DNA of 64,000 nucleotides, taken from NCBI RefSeq assembly GCF_003268275.1, contig NZ_QLYR01000003.1, positions 62,001 to 126,000 of the forward strand, in the 5' to 3' direction. Made by a program: the position numbers and the translations under genes. Position 1 is the first letter of the stretch. Each line of letters starts with the position of its first letter. The stretch comes from Hydrogeniiclostridium mannosilyticum (GTDB taxonomy: Bacteria; Bacillota; Clostridia; Oscillospirales; Acutalibacteraceae). A model generated the notes under the pieces. The model was not told the DNA's origin and ran no database searches. It saw only the letters and a list, made by a program, of their open reading frames with translations. Shown here piece after piece: positions 1 through 7,269 of this stretch.

Positions 1-1247
1 ATTGTCACAGGATGCTTCTGATAGCCATAGTTCCAGGTATCGGCGCACAGCCATACGCCTCCGCCGCCATTTTCCTGGCCTGCGCTCATATTATGGCTGA
101 TTTCTCCGCCTGTCATTGCAATCTCTACCGGGCCTTCGTCGCTGCGGGCCAAAATTCCCGCAGTCGTGTATCCTTGCTCTCGGACATCGTTCGCTTTGTT
201 CTCCGTGATTTTCCCACCGGAAATATTCAGCCGTGCCCCAGCGGCCGCGTAAACCGTTGCGTTATAGGTCGTCAGCCCTCCGCCACTGACCTCGTTATCG
301 CGAATTTCTCCGCTCCTCATTTCAAAAAGAGACCCGGGGCCTGAAATGTAAACAACGCCGGAATAATTCCCCACCGAATCCGCATTGCAAATATTCGCAC
401 CATCTAAAACAAAAGTACCATAGCAGCATACGATCCTCCCGGAATGGTTCATTTGACCGCCACCGCCTGCGCCGTCAACTGTCAGCTTACCGGTGCTGCT
501 GCTTGCAAAGGTGAGCTTACCTCCATTGAGGACCTCAAACATCGTTGAAATACCCTTCGCGGAAATCGTTCTTTTCTCCCCATTATCCACCAAGACAATG
601 TCCTTTCCTGCCGGAATCACAACACTCTCGGTAAGGGTAAAATCGTTTTCGACCACAATCGTCGCTGGTGTGCCAGCTCTGGTTGCCGCAATTGCGGCAA
701 CCAATTCATCATAGGTTGAGGCAGCCCCTGTAGGCTCCTGTTGCCTGATACCTTTGGCGACTACTGTCACAGACGGGGCAGCTAGGCCGTGCAGCAGTGC
801 ATATCCCGCTGGTAAAACAGCTTTCGCCGTGTATTCACCTTCGTACATCTCCTCGTCCGAGAAATCACTTAAATCCCACGTAACCGGCAGGTTTTCGGCT
901 GTTGAAAGGGCTGTCTTGCCGACTTCATCTACTATACCGCCCGCTGTCCACATGCTGTTCTCCGTGGAAGCAACCCGGACTGAAATTTCCTGGGGGAGCA
1001 TTTTCTCCAGTTCAGCCCTTGTCAGAGGGGCCTCCCCAGCGTTACGAGCGGCAGAGATCACCCAGCGGCTATCTTCCGCCGCATAGGACAATCCGTCTCC
1101 TTCCCCCCAGGACCAAGCGCTTATCTCCTGTTTTTTTCCCGAGTTGTTCTTTACCAAGGCGAGCGCATTCGCGAAACTGAATAAAATGACCGCACAGAGT
1201 GACAGTGAGACAATGCGCGCCATTTTTACATGTGTCCGTTGTCTCAT
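1..1247 (-). CDS. Secreted beta-helix-type repeat protein, 5' part only
   Basis: The frame is open from an ATG at 1247 to the left edge (415 codons, no stop), so the C-terminus is outside the window. GGAG lies about 10 nt before the ATG. The N-terminus is a signal peptide: basic MRQRTHVKMAR, then a hydrophobic stretch (residues ~12-30). From about residue 175 a region of short glycine-rich turns begins (ISGGKITENKAND, MTGGEISHNMSAG), of the kind seen in right-handed parallel beta-helix surface proteins of gut Firmicutes. Residues ~60-170 look like a spacer. I infer a cell-surface or secreted protein, perhaps an adhesin or glycan-binding protein. Any wall anchor would be beyond the edge, and the ligand is unknown. 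It lies downstream of the putative invertible promoter at 1388-1650 and is its natural target. Confidence 0.8.
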   Translation of the reverse strand, partial: MRQRTHVKMARIVSLSLCAVILFSFANALALVKNNSGKKQEISAWSWGEGDGLSYAAEDSRWVISAARNAGEAPLTRAELEKMLPQEISVRVASTENSMWTAGGIVDEVGKTALSTAENLPVTWDLSDFSDEEMYEGEYTAKAVLPAGYALLHGLAAPSVTVVAKGIRQQEPTGAASTYDELVAAIAATRAGTPATIVVENDFTLTESVVIPAGKDIVLVDNGEKRTISAKGISTMFEVLNGGKLTFASSSTGKLTVDGAGGGGQMNHSGRIVCCYGTFVLDGANICNADSVGNYSGVVYISGPGSLFEMRSGEIRDNEVSGGGLTTYNATVYAAAGARLNISGGKITENKANDVREQGYTTAGILARSDEGPVEIAMTGGEISHNMSAGQENGGGGVWLCADTWNYGYQKHPVT

Positions 1248-1387
1248 AATATTGGATCTCCTTTCCCTTTTCGTGCTGTTCCGGTTCGTGCTAAACAACC
1301 TCCACAAGAAGTATCCCTCAAAAGTAAACCGGCACTCAATGATAGCTCATTTTTGTATACTTTGGATTTTAAGTTTCCTAGCCGGCT

Positions 1388-1411
1388 ACCATAAAATATC
1401 TCTTCTGTGGT
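1388..1411. repeat. Left inverted repeat of putative invertible promoter
   Basis: Contains the 17-base core AATATCTCTTCTGTGGT at 1395-1411. The reverse complement of the core is at 1627-1643. Over 24 positions (1388-1411 against 1627-1650) 21 match. It lies between the secreted-protein start at 1247 and the recombinase gene. Confidence 0.85.
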
Positions 1412-1482
1412 ACCCGCCTTTAAGCCTCCTATTAAAAATACGGAAATAATAAGCATACTATTCGCTAAAGCGCAAAATAAAT

Positions 1483-1519
1483 AAGCCTGCGGCACAAAAT
1501 AAATGCTTCAGGCTTTTTT
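1483..1519. terminator. Hairpin inside the invertible segment
   Basis: The arms AAGCCTG (1483-1489) and CAGGCTT (1509-1515) are followed by four more T rightward, and by a T-rich stretch on the leftward strand. It could insulate the surface gene from upstream transcription in the present orientation. Confidence 0.5.
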
Positions 1520-1563
1520 GCATATGAAAACAGATTCACAAAAAATTGTACTATATTTTTCTG

Positions 1564-1592
1564 TTGATTTTCACCACGCTTTACAGTATAAT
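1564..1592 (+). promoter_or_regulatory. Sigma-A promoter carried by the invertible segment
   Basis: TTGATT (1564-1569), a 17 bp spacer and a perfect TATAAT (1587-1592). The predicted start is near 1599. As read, it points towards the 3' end of the recombinase gene and no gene lies immediately downstream on the plus strand, so a promoter here makes sense mainly if the segment flips. Confidence 0.75.
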
Positions 1593-1626
1593 AAACGTAA
1601 ATAAATTTGGGTAAATATGGTAATCC

Positions 1627-1650
1627 ACCACAGAAGAGATATTCTGCGGT
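1627..1650. repeat. Right inverted repeat of putative invertible promoter
   Basis: Core ACCACAGAAGAGATATT at 1627-1643, the exact reverse complement of 1395-1411. The outer GGT at 1648-1650 matches ACC at 1388-1390. It ends 2 bp before the recombinase stop codon. Confidence 0.85.
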
Positions 1651-1652
1651 CT

Positions 1653-2489
1653 TTATAAAATAAGCTTCATTTTTTGCAGAGTGCGTTCATGCTCGCGGGC
1701 ACTGACCGCCACATAGATTCGGGTGGTCTCAATGCGGCTATGGCCTAAAATATCTGCCAAGTGTGCCAGATTTTTTTCTATTGTGTAATAGGTCCGTGCA
1801 AACAGATGTCTTAAATTGTGTGGGAATACCTTTCGGCGGTCCACCTGTGCCTCCGCACATAACTTTTTCATATCATGGCAGATATTGGAGCGATCCAATG
1901 GTCTGCCGTTTTTTGTTCTGAAAACATATCCCCGTTCTAAATTTTGCTTTTTTATGTACTGCTGAAGCTTATTTCTTAATTTTTTTTGTAAAATAATCGT
2001 TCGGTTTTTTCCCTTTAAATTAATTTCCGCACGGCCAGCCCGTACCGCCTCTACGGTTATAAAACTCAGCTCTCCAATCCGGATTCCGGTACTGCATAAG
2101 ATCAGCATCAAGTGGTAGAGTCTTTGGTTTCCTTTGCTTTGTGCCGATCGCAGCAGCCTTTTATACTCAATCTGTGATAGTTCCCTGTTTTCCTCTATAA
2201 AGGCCTGCCGCTGTACCTTCAGCAGCTTTACCTTGCACTCCGGTAAGCCGTCAAAATCCAAAAATGCATTGATTGCAGATATGCTGCCGTTAACCGTCTG
2301 TGCTTTGCGCTTTTCAAGAAGCTGATCGCGATATTCCAATATCAAGGACTTTACTATTTCACGCCCTGCCAGAAAGACGAGCAGTTGCTCGACTACGCAA
2401 ATATATTTTTTGATTGTGGTTACAGCTTTTTCATGATGATATAAATATGTTTCAAATGCCTGCAGTTTTCCTTCCGCTGTTGTACTCAT
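1653..2489 (-). CDS. Tyrosine recombinase, probable invertase of the adjacent switch
   Basis: A 278-residue phage-integrase-fold protein. The N-terminal SAM-like DNA-binding domain covers about residues 8-90. The catalytic domain has all expected residues: R137 (in STGIRIGEL), K161, H224 and R227 (HNLRH), H250 (LGHSRIETT) and the nucleophile Y259. Length and layout fit XerC/D-like recombinases that act on short inverted repeats. AAAGGAG lies 10 nt before the ATG. The gene directly abuts the right inverted repeat, which strongly suggests it inverts the 215 bp segment. Alternatively it is a remnant integrase of a lost element, but the intact catalytic set and the paired repeats argue against that. 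Transcription towards the switch could place its mRNA end within the invertible region. Confidence 0.9.
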   Translation of the reverse strand: MSTTAEGKLQAFETYLYHHEKAVTTIKKYICVVEQLLVFLAGREIVKSLILEYRDQLLEKRKAQTVNGSISAINAFLDFDGLPECKVKLLKVQRQAFIEENRELSQIEYKRLLRSAQSKGNQRLYHLMLILCSTGIRIGELSFITVEAVRAGRAEINLKGKNRTIILQKKLRNKLQQYIKKQNLERGYVFRTKNGRPLDRSNICHDMKKLCAEAQVDRRKVFPHNLRHLFARTYYTIEKNLAHLADILGHSRIETTRIYVAVSAREHERTLQKMKLIL

Positions 2490-2511
2490 GATAAATTTTC
2501 TCCTTTCTGTC

Positions 2512-2578
2512 TATTTCTCAATATTAATTTTATCCTATTGAGTAAAAAGGAGACAGAAAATGTTTTTATTTCTCAATA
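2512..2578. repeat. Repeated TATTTCTCAATA motif in the recombinase promoter region
   Basis: The 12-base word TATTTCTCAATA occurs at 2512-2523 and 2567-2578 as a direct repeat. An inverted ATTGAG lies between (2537-2542). These could be binding sites for a regulator or the recombinase itself. This is inference from position only. Confidence 0.4.
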
Positions 2579-2691
2579 AGACCTACCCTTCTTTTTCTGC
2601 CAGCCAAAAGCTGAAAACGGTGTATGACGCCTACATATGGCCACAGGGCTTTTCCGACAGCTATAGAGGAAAGGCGCTGTTCGTTTTTTGA
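2560..2691 (+). CDS. Possible 43-residue small protein, divergent from the recombinase
   Basis: An ATG at 2560 follows AAAAAGGAG with 7 nt spacing, runs 43 codons to TGA at 2689-2691, and is followed 8 bp later by a terminator hairpin. The product is hydrophobic at its start and aromatic-rich, with no recognised domain or clear membrane segment. A ribosome site, ORF and terminator together are unusual for chance. It may be a real small protein, a leader peptide or the stub of a lost mobile-element gene. Confidence 0.35.
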   Translation: MFLFLNKTYPSFSASQKLKTVYDAYIWPQGFSDSYRGKALFVF

Positions 2692-2698
2692 ATGAAAA

Positions 2699-2735
2699 CC
2701 CCAGCGGCATGATTTTATGTCGCTGGGGCTTTCAT
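2699..2735. terminator. Terminator between switch locus and fucose genes
   Basis: The arms CCCCAGCG (2699-2706) and CGCTGGGG (2721-2728) have T-rich flanks on both strands. It serves the small ORF on the plus strand and could also stop leftward transcription from fucU. Confidence 0.65.
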
Positions 2736-2785
2736 TACATTTTTATTGACTTTTTCTTTAGCATCCTCCAGGATAAAGCGCGGCA

Positions 2786-3211
2786 TCACACAACGCCTTT
2801 TTTAAGGATTATATTCGCGTACAGAGCCGTTTCACCAGTAGCAACCACTGCATAGGCCTTTTTCGCCCGTTCATAAAATTTAAACTTATCTATTGCAAGC
2901 TCGCGCAGGCCGTCCGCCTCATATTTAGCCCCAATCTCACGGTAACAGGGCCAAATGACCGGCTTATAGGGGTCTGCAGGCAAAACCTCCATGAGAATAG
3001 CCGGATGTTCAACATACGAATCAAGCGGCATAAACCGCAGAATTGCATCGAGAATCTCAGGGATTCCATGGCCGTCTAGGCGGATTACATGCTCCGGATG
3101 CGCAAATTTGGGAAAGTTCCCATCGGCCAGTACAAGCTCGTCGCCATGTCCCATTTCCATAAGGATCTTCAGCAAATCAGGTGAAAGTACAGCGGGGATT
3201 CCTTTCAGCAT
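2786..3211 (-). CDS. fucU: L-fucose mutarotase, FucU/RbsD family
   Basis: A 141-residue protein that interconverts alpha- and beta-L-fucose so that sugar released by fucosidases can enter catabolism. The family signature GHGDELVLADGNFP (H22, D30) and a C-terminal ALYANIILKKG are present, and length matches the family. An in-frame ATG further upstream at 3382 would add 57 residues overlapping the neighbouring gene. The start at 3211 has AAGGGGGG before it and matches the family N-terminus (MLKGIP). The gene follows the aldo/keto reductase by 17 bp and should be cotranscribed from the operator-controlled promoter at 4471-4499. Confidence 0.92.
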   Translation of the reverse strand: MLKGIPAVLSPDLLKILMEMGHGDELVLADGNFPKFAHPEHVIRLDGHGIPEILDAILRFMPLDSYVEHPAILMEVLPADPYKPVIWPCYREIGAKYEADGLRELAIDKFKFYERAKKAYAVVATGETALYANIILKKGVV

Positions 3212-3228
3212 ATTAAGTTCCCCCCTTC

Positions 3229-4239
3229 TTAGCGTGCAATCATGCCCTGCTCGTCCCATAACGCATGCCAGTCCGTTGCGCCTGGCCACAGAAAAACCTG
3301 CCCCTTTACAAGACGGCAGTTCTGGTCTGCTTTGCGAATCTGCTCCATCTCCTCTTCTGTCAAGGGGTCCTCTGTCACACATTGCAGGTTACCGGTATAA
3401 TTCTTTTCATGGACAGAAAAAGGAATCGGGATCTGTCCCCGCTGGACGGCCCATTTCAGGCAGACCAATGCGGGATGAATGCCGTGGGCCTTCGCCGCGG
3501 CCTCTACCTGGGGCAATGCGATATCCACAATATCCCCATCGGCCTTATCTCGAGCCGGACGGTTTGGGCTGCCGATTGGACAAAATCCCACAGGCTGGAT
3601 CCCGTGCCCGACACAGTAATCATAGAGCCTGGGTTGCTGAAAAGCCGGATGCAACTCCATTTCAAGCAACGTGGGCCTAACGCGGCACAGGGGCAGAACA
3701 GCCTCTAATTTTGGGATGGTCATATTAGACATGCCCAGGTTGCGCACCAGCCCTAAGTCATACAGGCGCTCCATCTGCCGCCAGACTGTCATGAAGTCCT
3801 CCGTACTGAAGGGCTTTGCGTCAGGGCTGCGGGAATCACCGCCGCAGCCTGGAGCATGGTAATTGGCAAAAGGCCAATGTACAAAATAAGCGTCAAGATA
3901 ATCAACCTGCAGATCCCTGAGCGTTTTGGCGCATGAGAGTAAGACATCCCCTTTACCATGCATATCATTCCAGACCTTGGAGATGATAAACAGCTCCTCG
4001 CGTTTGACCACAGCTTCCGCAAAGGCCTGCGCAAATACTTCGCCAATGAGAGCCTCATTGCCGTAGACGGAGGCGCAGTCAAACAGGCGGTAGCCGCAGC
4101 GAATGGCACCCGCCACTGCCTCGGACACCTCCTGCGCTCCATACCGGTCGGAACCAAAGGTCCCCATACCGATACAGGGGATTTTCCGTCCGTTTGACAG
4201 CGTCCTCATGGGGACAGCGTTCGGATCGATCATTATCAT
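3229..4239 (-). CDS. Aldo/keto reductase of the fucose regulon
   Basis: NAD(P)H-dependent oxidoreductase of the AKR (alpha/beta)8 family. The tetrad is visible, numbered from the longer frame start at 4260: D61 and Y66 (FDCASVYGNE), K95 (IISKVW), H128 (YFVHWP). I prefer the ATG at 4239, since AAAGGAAG lies 11 nt before it and nothing suitable precedes 4260. It is first in a two-gene unit with fucU, reading away from the LacI gene, and an operator lies right behind its promoter. Substrate is not determined. Plausible roles are reduction of L-lactaldehyde to 1,2-propanediol or direct redox of L-fucose; both are inference from neighbours. Confidence 0.87.
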   Translation of the reverse strand: MIMIDPNAVPMRTLSNGRKIPCIGMGTFGSDRYGAQEVSEAVAGAIRCGYRLFDCASVYGNEALIGEVFAQAFAEAVVKREELFIISKVWNDMHGKGDVLLSCAKTLRDLQVDYLDAYFVHWPFANYHAPGCGGDSRSPDAKPFSTEDFMTVWRQMERLYDLGLVRNLGMSNMTIPKLEAVLPLCRVRPTLLEMELHPAFQQPRLYDYCVGHGIQPVGFCPIGSPNRPARDKADGDIVDIALPQVEAAAKAHGIHPALVCLKWAVQRGQIPIPFSVHEKNYTGNLQCVTEDPLTEEEMEQIRKADQNCRLVKGQVFLWPGATDWHALWDEQGMIAR

Positions 4240-4453
4240 TTTATTTATGCTTCCTTTCATAATGGAATAAGCCTTTGCCCAAGCAGCCCCTTCTCCTGTA
4301 CATTGCCTCCTTAGCCGTGAGCCACGGGAATAATCATCCCAATCAAGCTTAGGCGCTTCATATACATGAATTTAATAGACTGAACCACTTCATCAAAATA
4401 AGCTTCGGATATGTACTTTCCGTTGCTTAGGCTATAGATATGTTAAAATAAGT

Positions 4454-4499
4454 AAAACGTTTCGTTTTTCAAAATATCATACCGGATCTGTTTTGTCAA
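4454..4499 (-). promoter_or_regulatory. Promoter and LacI operator for aldo/keto reductase-fucU
   Basis: On the minus strand: TTGACA (4494-4499), 17 bp, TATTTT (4471-4476), then AAAACGTTTCGTTTT at 4454-4468 just after the expected start site. The operator core is shared with the sites at 4602 and 5668. Confidence 0.8.
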
Positions 4500-4560
4500 T
4501 AGGGAATCCCCGTGATTTTTCCAAATAAACAAGCATTATGAAAAGAAAAGGATTTTTTGT

Positions 4561-4616
4561 TTGACATCGTTCTTCTTCTATGGTATGCTAACCTAAAATA
4601 AGAAACGTTTCGTTTT
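4561..4616 (+). promoter_or_regulatory. Promoter and LacI operator for the regulator gene
   Basis: TTGACA (4561-4566), 17 bp, TATGCT (4584-4589). GAAACGTTTCGTTTT at 4602-4616 covers the start region, the typical place for LacI-type repression and autoregulation. Confidence 0.8.
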
Positions 4617-4633
4617 AAACCGGAGGCAATCAT

Positions 4634-5647
4634 ATGGCTGCTACGATTAAGGATATTGCAAGGGAAACGGGCTTAAGCCTGGCAACCATCTCAAAATATT
4701 TGAACGGCGGTTCCCTTCGAGAAAAGAACCGTCTTTTAATTGAACAAGCAATCCAAAAGCTTGACTACCATGTCAACGAGTATGCACGCGGCCTTAAATC
4801 TAATAAAAGCCGATCCATCGGCGTTGTAATTCCCGAGCTTAGCAACCTGTTTGTCACTCAGATTATCTCCGTTATAGAAGGCGTCCTACAAAGCCAGGGT
4901 TACAGCATTATTATCTGTGATTGCCAGACCGATCCTGAACGCGAATACCAAGCCGTGCAATTTCTGCTGGACAAACGTGTCGATGGCATCATCAATATGC
5001 CTGTCTGCACCGACGGCCGCCACCTGTGCTCCGCCGTGGAAAAACAGCTGCCTATTCTACTGCTTGACCGTCCGGTTCAAGCTCTGAGCGGCATCGCAAG
5101 CTGTGTCCTCCTTGACAATAAAAACGCGGCTTATCTCGCTACGCGCCGCTTATTGGAGCTGGGACACAGGCGGATTGGAATTATTGTCGGGCCGGAAAAA
5201 ATCTACACCTCACGGATGCGTCTGGAGGGCTACCGCGCCGCGCTTGAGGAATATGGAGTTATGCCCGCTGGAGAATTGATTGCTTATGGAGATTATTCAC
5301 TTGAAGGCGGACACCGGCAAATTTGCCGCTTACTTAAAAAAGCCGAGGGAATGACTGCCGCCTTTGTCACCAATTATGAGATGACGCTCGGAACACTGAT
5401 CGCCTTAAACGAAAGAGGCATACAGATCCCTCAACAGCTTTCTCTGATCGGCTTTGATAACATGGATTTATCCCGGATTGTAAAGCCCCCCTTAACCATT
5501 GTCAGCCAACCGCTGGAAGAAATCGGCCTTCAGGCTGCACGCCTGATGCTCGAACGGCTCTCCGGCCAACATACGGCCCCCATGACCGTTTCTCTGTCCG
5601 CTTTTCTCCAGGAAGGGCAATCTATCCAGCCATATCAGCCCTCTTAA
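4634..5647 (+). CDS. LacI-family transcriptional regulator of fucoside use
   Basis: A 337-residue repressor. Residues 1-60 form the LacI HTH and hinge (TIKDIARETGLSLATISKYLNG). Residues ~60-330 are a periplasmic-binding-protein-like sensor (SIGVVIPELSN, GFDNMDLSRI). GGAGG lies 9 nt before the ATG. Operators with the same core sit at its own promoter, at the divergent reductase-fucU promoter and directly upstream of the GH29 gene, so it very probably controls all three units. The inducer is likely L-fucose or a fucose-derived metabolite (inference). Confidence 0.92.
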   Translation: MAATIKDIARETGLSLATISKYLNGGSLREKNRLLIEQAIQKLDYHVNEYARGLKSNKSRSIGVVIPELSNLFVTQIISVIEGVLQSQGYSIIICDCQTDPEREYQAVQFLLDKRVDGIINMPVCTDGRHLCSAVEKQLPILLLDRPVQALSGIASCVLLDNKNAAYLATRRLLELGHRRIGIIVGPEKIYTSRMRLEGYRAALEEYGVMPAGELIAYGDYSLEGGHRQICRLLKKAEGMTAAFVTNYEMTLGTLIALNERGIQIPQQLSLIGFDNMDLSRIVKPPLTIVSQPLEEIGLQAARLMLERLSGQHTAPMTVSLSAFLQEGQSIQPYQPS

Positions 5648-5665
5648 AAAATTTTATACGTTAAA

Positions 5666-5686
5666 GCGAAACGTTTCGTTTTAGCG
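5666..5686 (+). promoter_or_regulatory. Third LacI operator, in front of the fucosidase genes
   Basis: GCGAAACGTTTCGTTTTAGC begins at 5666, between the regulator stop and the GH29 start, with the same core as the sites at 4454 and 4602. No convincing separate -35/-10 pair was found here, so the site may act on readthrough from the regulator promoter or as a roadblock. Confidence 0.75.
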
Positions 5687-5708
5687 TGTTTAAGGAGTCG
5701 ATTTTATT

Positions 5709-7157
5709 ATGACAAAAAATTTTGAGGCAAGTTTCGATTCTTTGCGGACCTATCAGTGTCCCGACTGGTTCCGCAACGCAAAATTCGGTATCTGGTCGCA
5801 TTGGGGCCCGCAGTCTGTTCCAATGTACGGCGACTGGTACGCCCGGCATATGTATGTACAGGGTTCCGACCAATACCGCTACCATGTGCGGCACTACGGG
5901 CATCCTTCGACATTTGGCTACAAGGACATTTGTGCACTGTGGAAGGCTGAGAGGTTTGATCCCCAGGCGTTGATGAGCCTTTATGTAAAGGCCGGCGCAC
6001 GGTACTTTGTTGGCCAGGCCATGCACCATGACAATTTTTTCAACTATCCTTCAAAGCTCAACCGTTTTAACTCCATGCAAGTCGGCCCGCACAAAGATAT
6101 TTGCGGCATGTGGAAAAAGGCTGCGGAGAAGCACGGTCTTCCCTTCGGTTTAACAGAGCACCTGGGTGCTTCCTTCTTTTGGTGGAGCACCAACAAAGGC
6201 GCCGACACCTGGGGGCCTTACAAGGGTGTGCCATACGACGGCAACGACCCGGCGTACCAGGATTTTTACCATGCCAAACCAAGTGAGGCAGAGCTGCAAA
6301 ATTGGTACACCTCTAACGAAAAATTCCGTGAATACTGGTTTGCTGTGATGAAAGAGCTGATTGACCTGTATCAGCCGGACCTTCTCTACTCCGACGGCGG
6401 CCTGCCCTTCTCCGCAATTCATGAAGCCGCCCCCAGTGACCCCAATTACCGTCTGGGCCTAGAGGCCGTTTCCTACCTATATAATACTTCTATTAAGAAG
6501 CATGGCGAAAACCGCGCCGTCTATAACCAGAAGGATCGCCGCCCGGAGATTTACCGCATCGGTGTACTGGATATTGAGAAGAGCCAGCTGCCTGATATTC
6601 TGCCGCACCCATGGCAAACCGACACCTGCATCGGAAACTGGTTTTATGATGTCCGGCAGGAATTTAAACGGCCCACACACATCGTAGAAATGCTGGTCGA
6701 TATTATCTCTAAAAACGGGACCATGCTGCTTAATGTGCTGCAAAAGCCGGACGGTTCAATAGACGATGAAACCGTGTGGATCCTAGAGGAATTGGCAAGC
6801 TGGTTCGCCGTCTGCTCGGAAGGTGTATATGACACTCGTCCCTGGCGAATCTCTAGCGAAGGTGACACCCGCGCCGTCATTCAAGGCTTTACCGAGCAGG
6901 AAGCCGACTGGACATCCTCCGATTATCGTTTTACCTGTAAGGGAAATACGCTATATGCCTTTATGATGCGAGCTCCCGTAAACCGAACGGCTGTCATCAA
7001 AAGCCTCCTTCCCACTGAGCAGGTACAGTCTGTCCGCCTGTTGGGTGAAGGTGAAATTCCTTTTGCTCAGAACTTCGGTACGCTTACCATGAAACTGCCG
7101 GATGCAATGCCGGCAAAGATGGTAAACTGTCTGGCAATTGAGCTAAAACACAGCTGA
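5709..7157 (+). CDS. GH29 alpha-L-fucosidase
   Basis: A 482-residue retaining alpha-L-fucosidase. The N-terminal catalytic barrel begins with WFRNAKFGIWSHWGPQSVP and has the AMHHDNF motif near residue 107. The likely nucleophile is D229 in DLLYSDGG. A smaller C-terminal beta domain follows from about residue 370. No signal peptide is seen, so it probably acts in the cytoplasm on imported fucosylated oligosaccharides. AAGGAG lies upstream of the ATG. It is the first enzyme after the LacI gene and is preceded by an operator, and a GH95 enzyme follows 112 bp later. Linkage preference cannot be told from sequence. Confidence 0.93.
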   Translation: MTKNFEASFDSLRTYQCPDWFRNAKFGIWSHWGPQSVPMYGDWYARHMYVQGSDQYRYHVRHYGHPSTFGYKDICALWKAERFDPQALMSLYVKAGARYFVGQAMHHDNFFNYPSKLNRFNSMQVGPHKDICGMWKKAAEKHGLPFGLTEHLGASFFWWSTNKGADTWGPYKGVPYDGNDPAYQDFYHAKPSEAELQNWYTSNEKFREYWFAVMKELIDLYQPDLLYSDGGLPFSAIHEAAPSDPNYRLGLEAVSYLYNTSIKKHGENRAVYNQKDRRPEIYRIGVLDIEKSQLPDILPHPWQTDTCIGNWFYDVRQEFKRPTHIVEMLVDIISKNGTMLLNVLQKPDGSIDDETVWILEELASWFAVCSEGVYDTRPWRISSEGDTRAVIQGFTEQEADWTSSDYRFTCKGNTLYAFMMRAPVNRTAVIKSLLPTEQVQSVRLLGEGEIPFAQNFGTLTMKLPDAMPAKMVNCLAIELKHS

Positions 7158-7269
7158 GTACCACTTTCTGCATTAGCATTATTACAACGAGCGAAGTAAT
7201 TTTAATTCTACGGCTAAGAATACGCCTGCCCTAATTATTTTTAATGTTTTATAGAAAGGCGCATGCACC

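Larger units (their letters stand above)
1412..1626. other. Putative 215 bp invertible DNA segment (phase switch)
   Basis: This segment is bounded by the inverted repeats and holds one strong promoter (1564-1592, rightward) and a bidirectional hairpin (1483-1519). The right repeat ends 2 bp from the stop of a tyrosine recombinase gene. Size, imperfect inverted repeats and a neighbouring recombinase match known invertible promoters of gut bacteria and the RecV-dependent switches of Clostridioides difficile. In the orientation given, the promoter fires away from the surface-protein gene (OFF). Inversion would aim it at that gene, with a leader of roughly 190 nt. Inversion itself cannot be seen in a single sequence. 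Confidence 0.72.

Noticed and set aside
1244-1495. 83-codon minus-strand frame across the left inverted repeat
   Set aside because: It has no ribosome site and would be split by inversion of the segment. Its overlap with the surface-gene leader fits a chance frame.
1653-2489. Integrase of an integrated mobile element
   Set aside because: No attachment-site duplication, element genes or tRNA target nearby; the adjacent inverted repeats explain it better as an invertase.
3212-3382. N-terminal extension of fucU
   Set aside because: It lies inside the aldo/keto reductase gene, reads as low-quality sequence, and a better start with AAGGGGGG exists at 3211.
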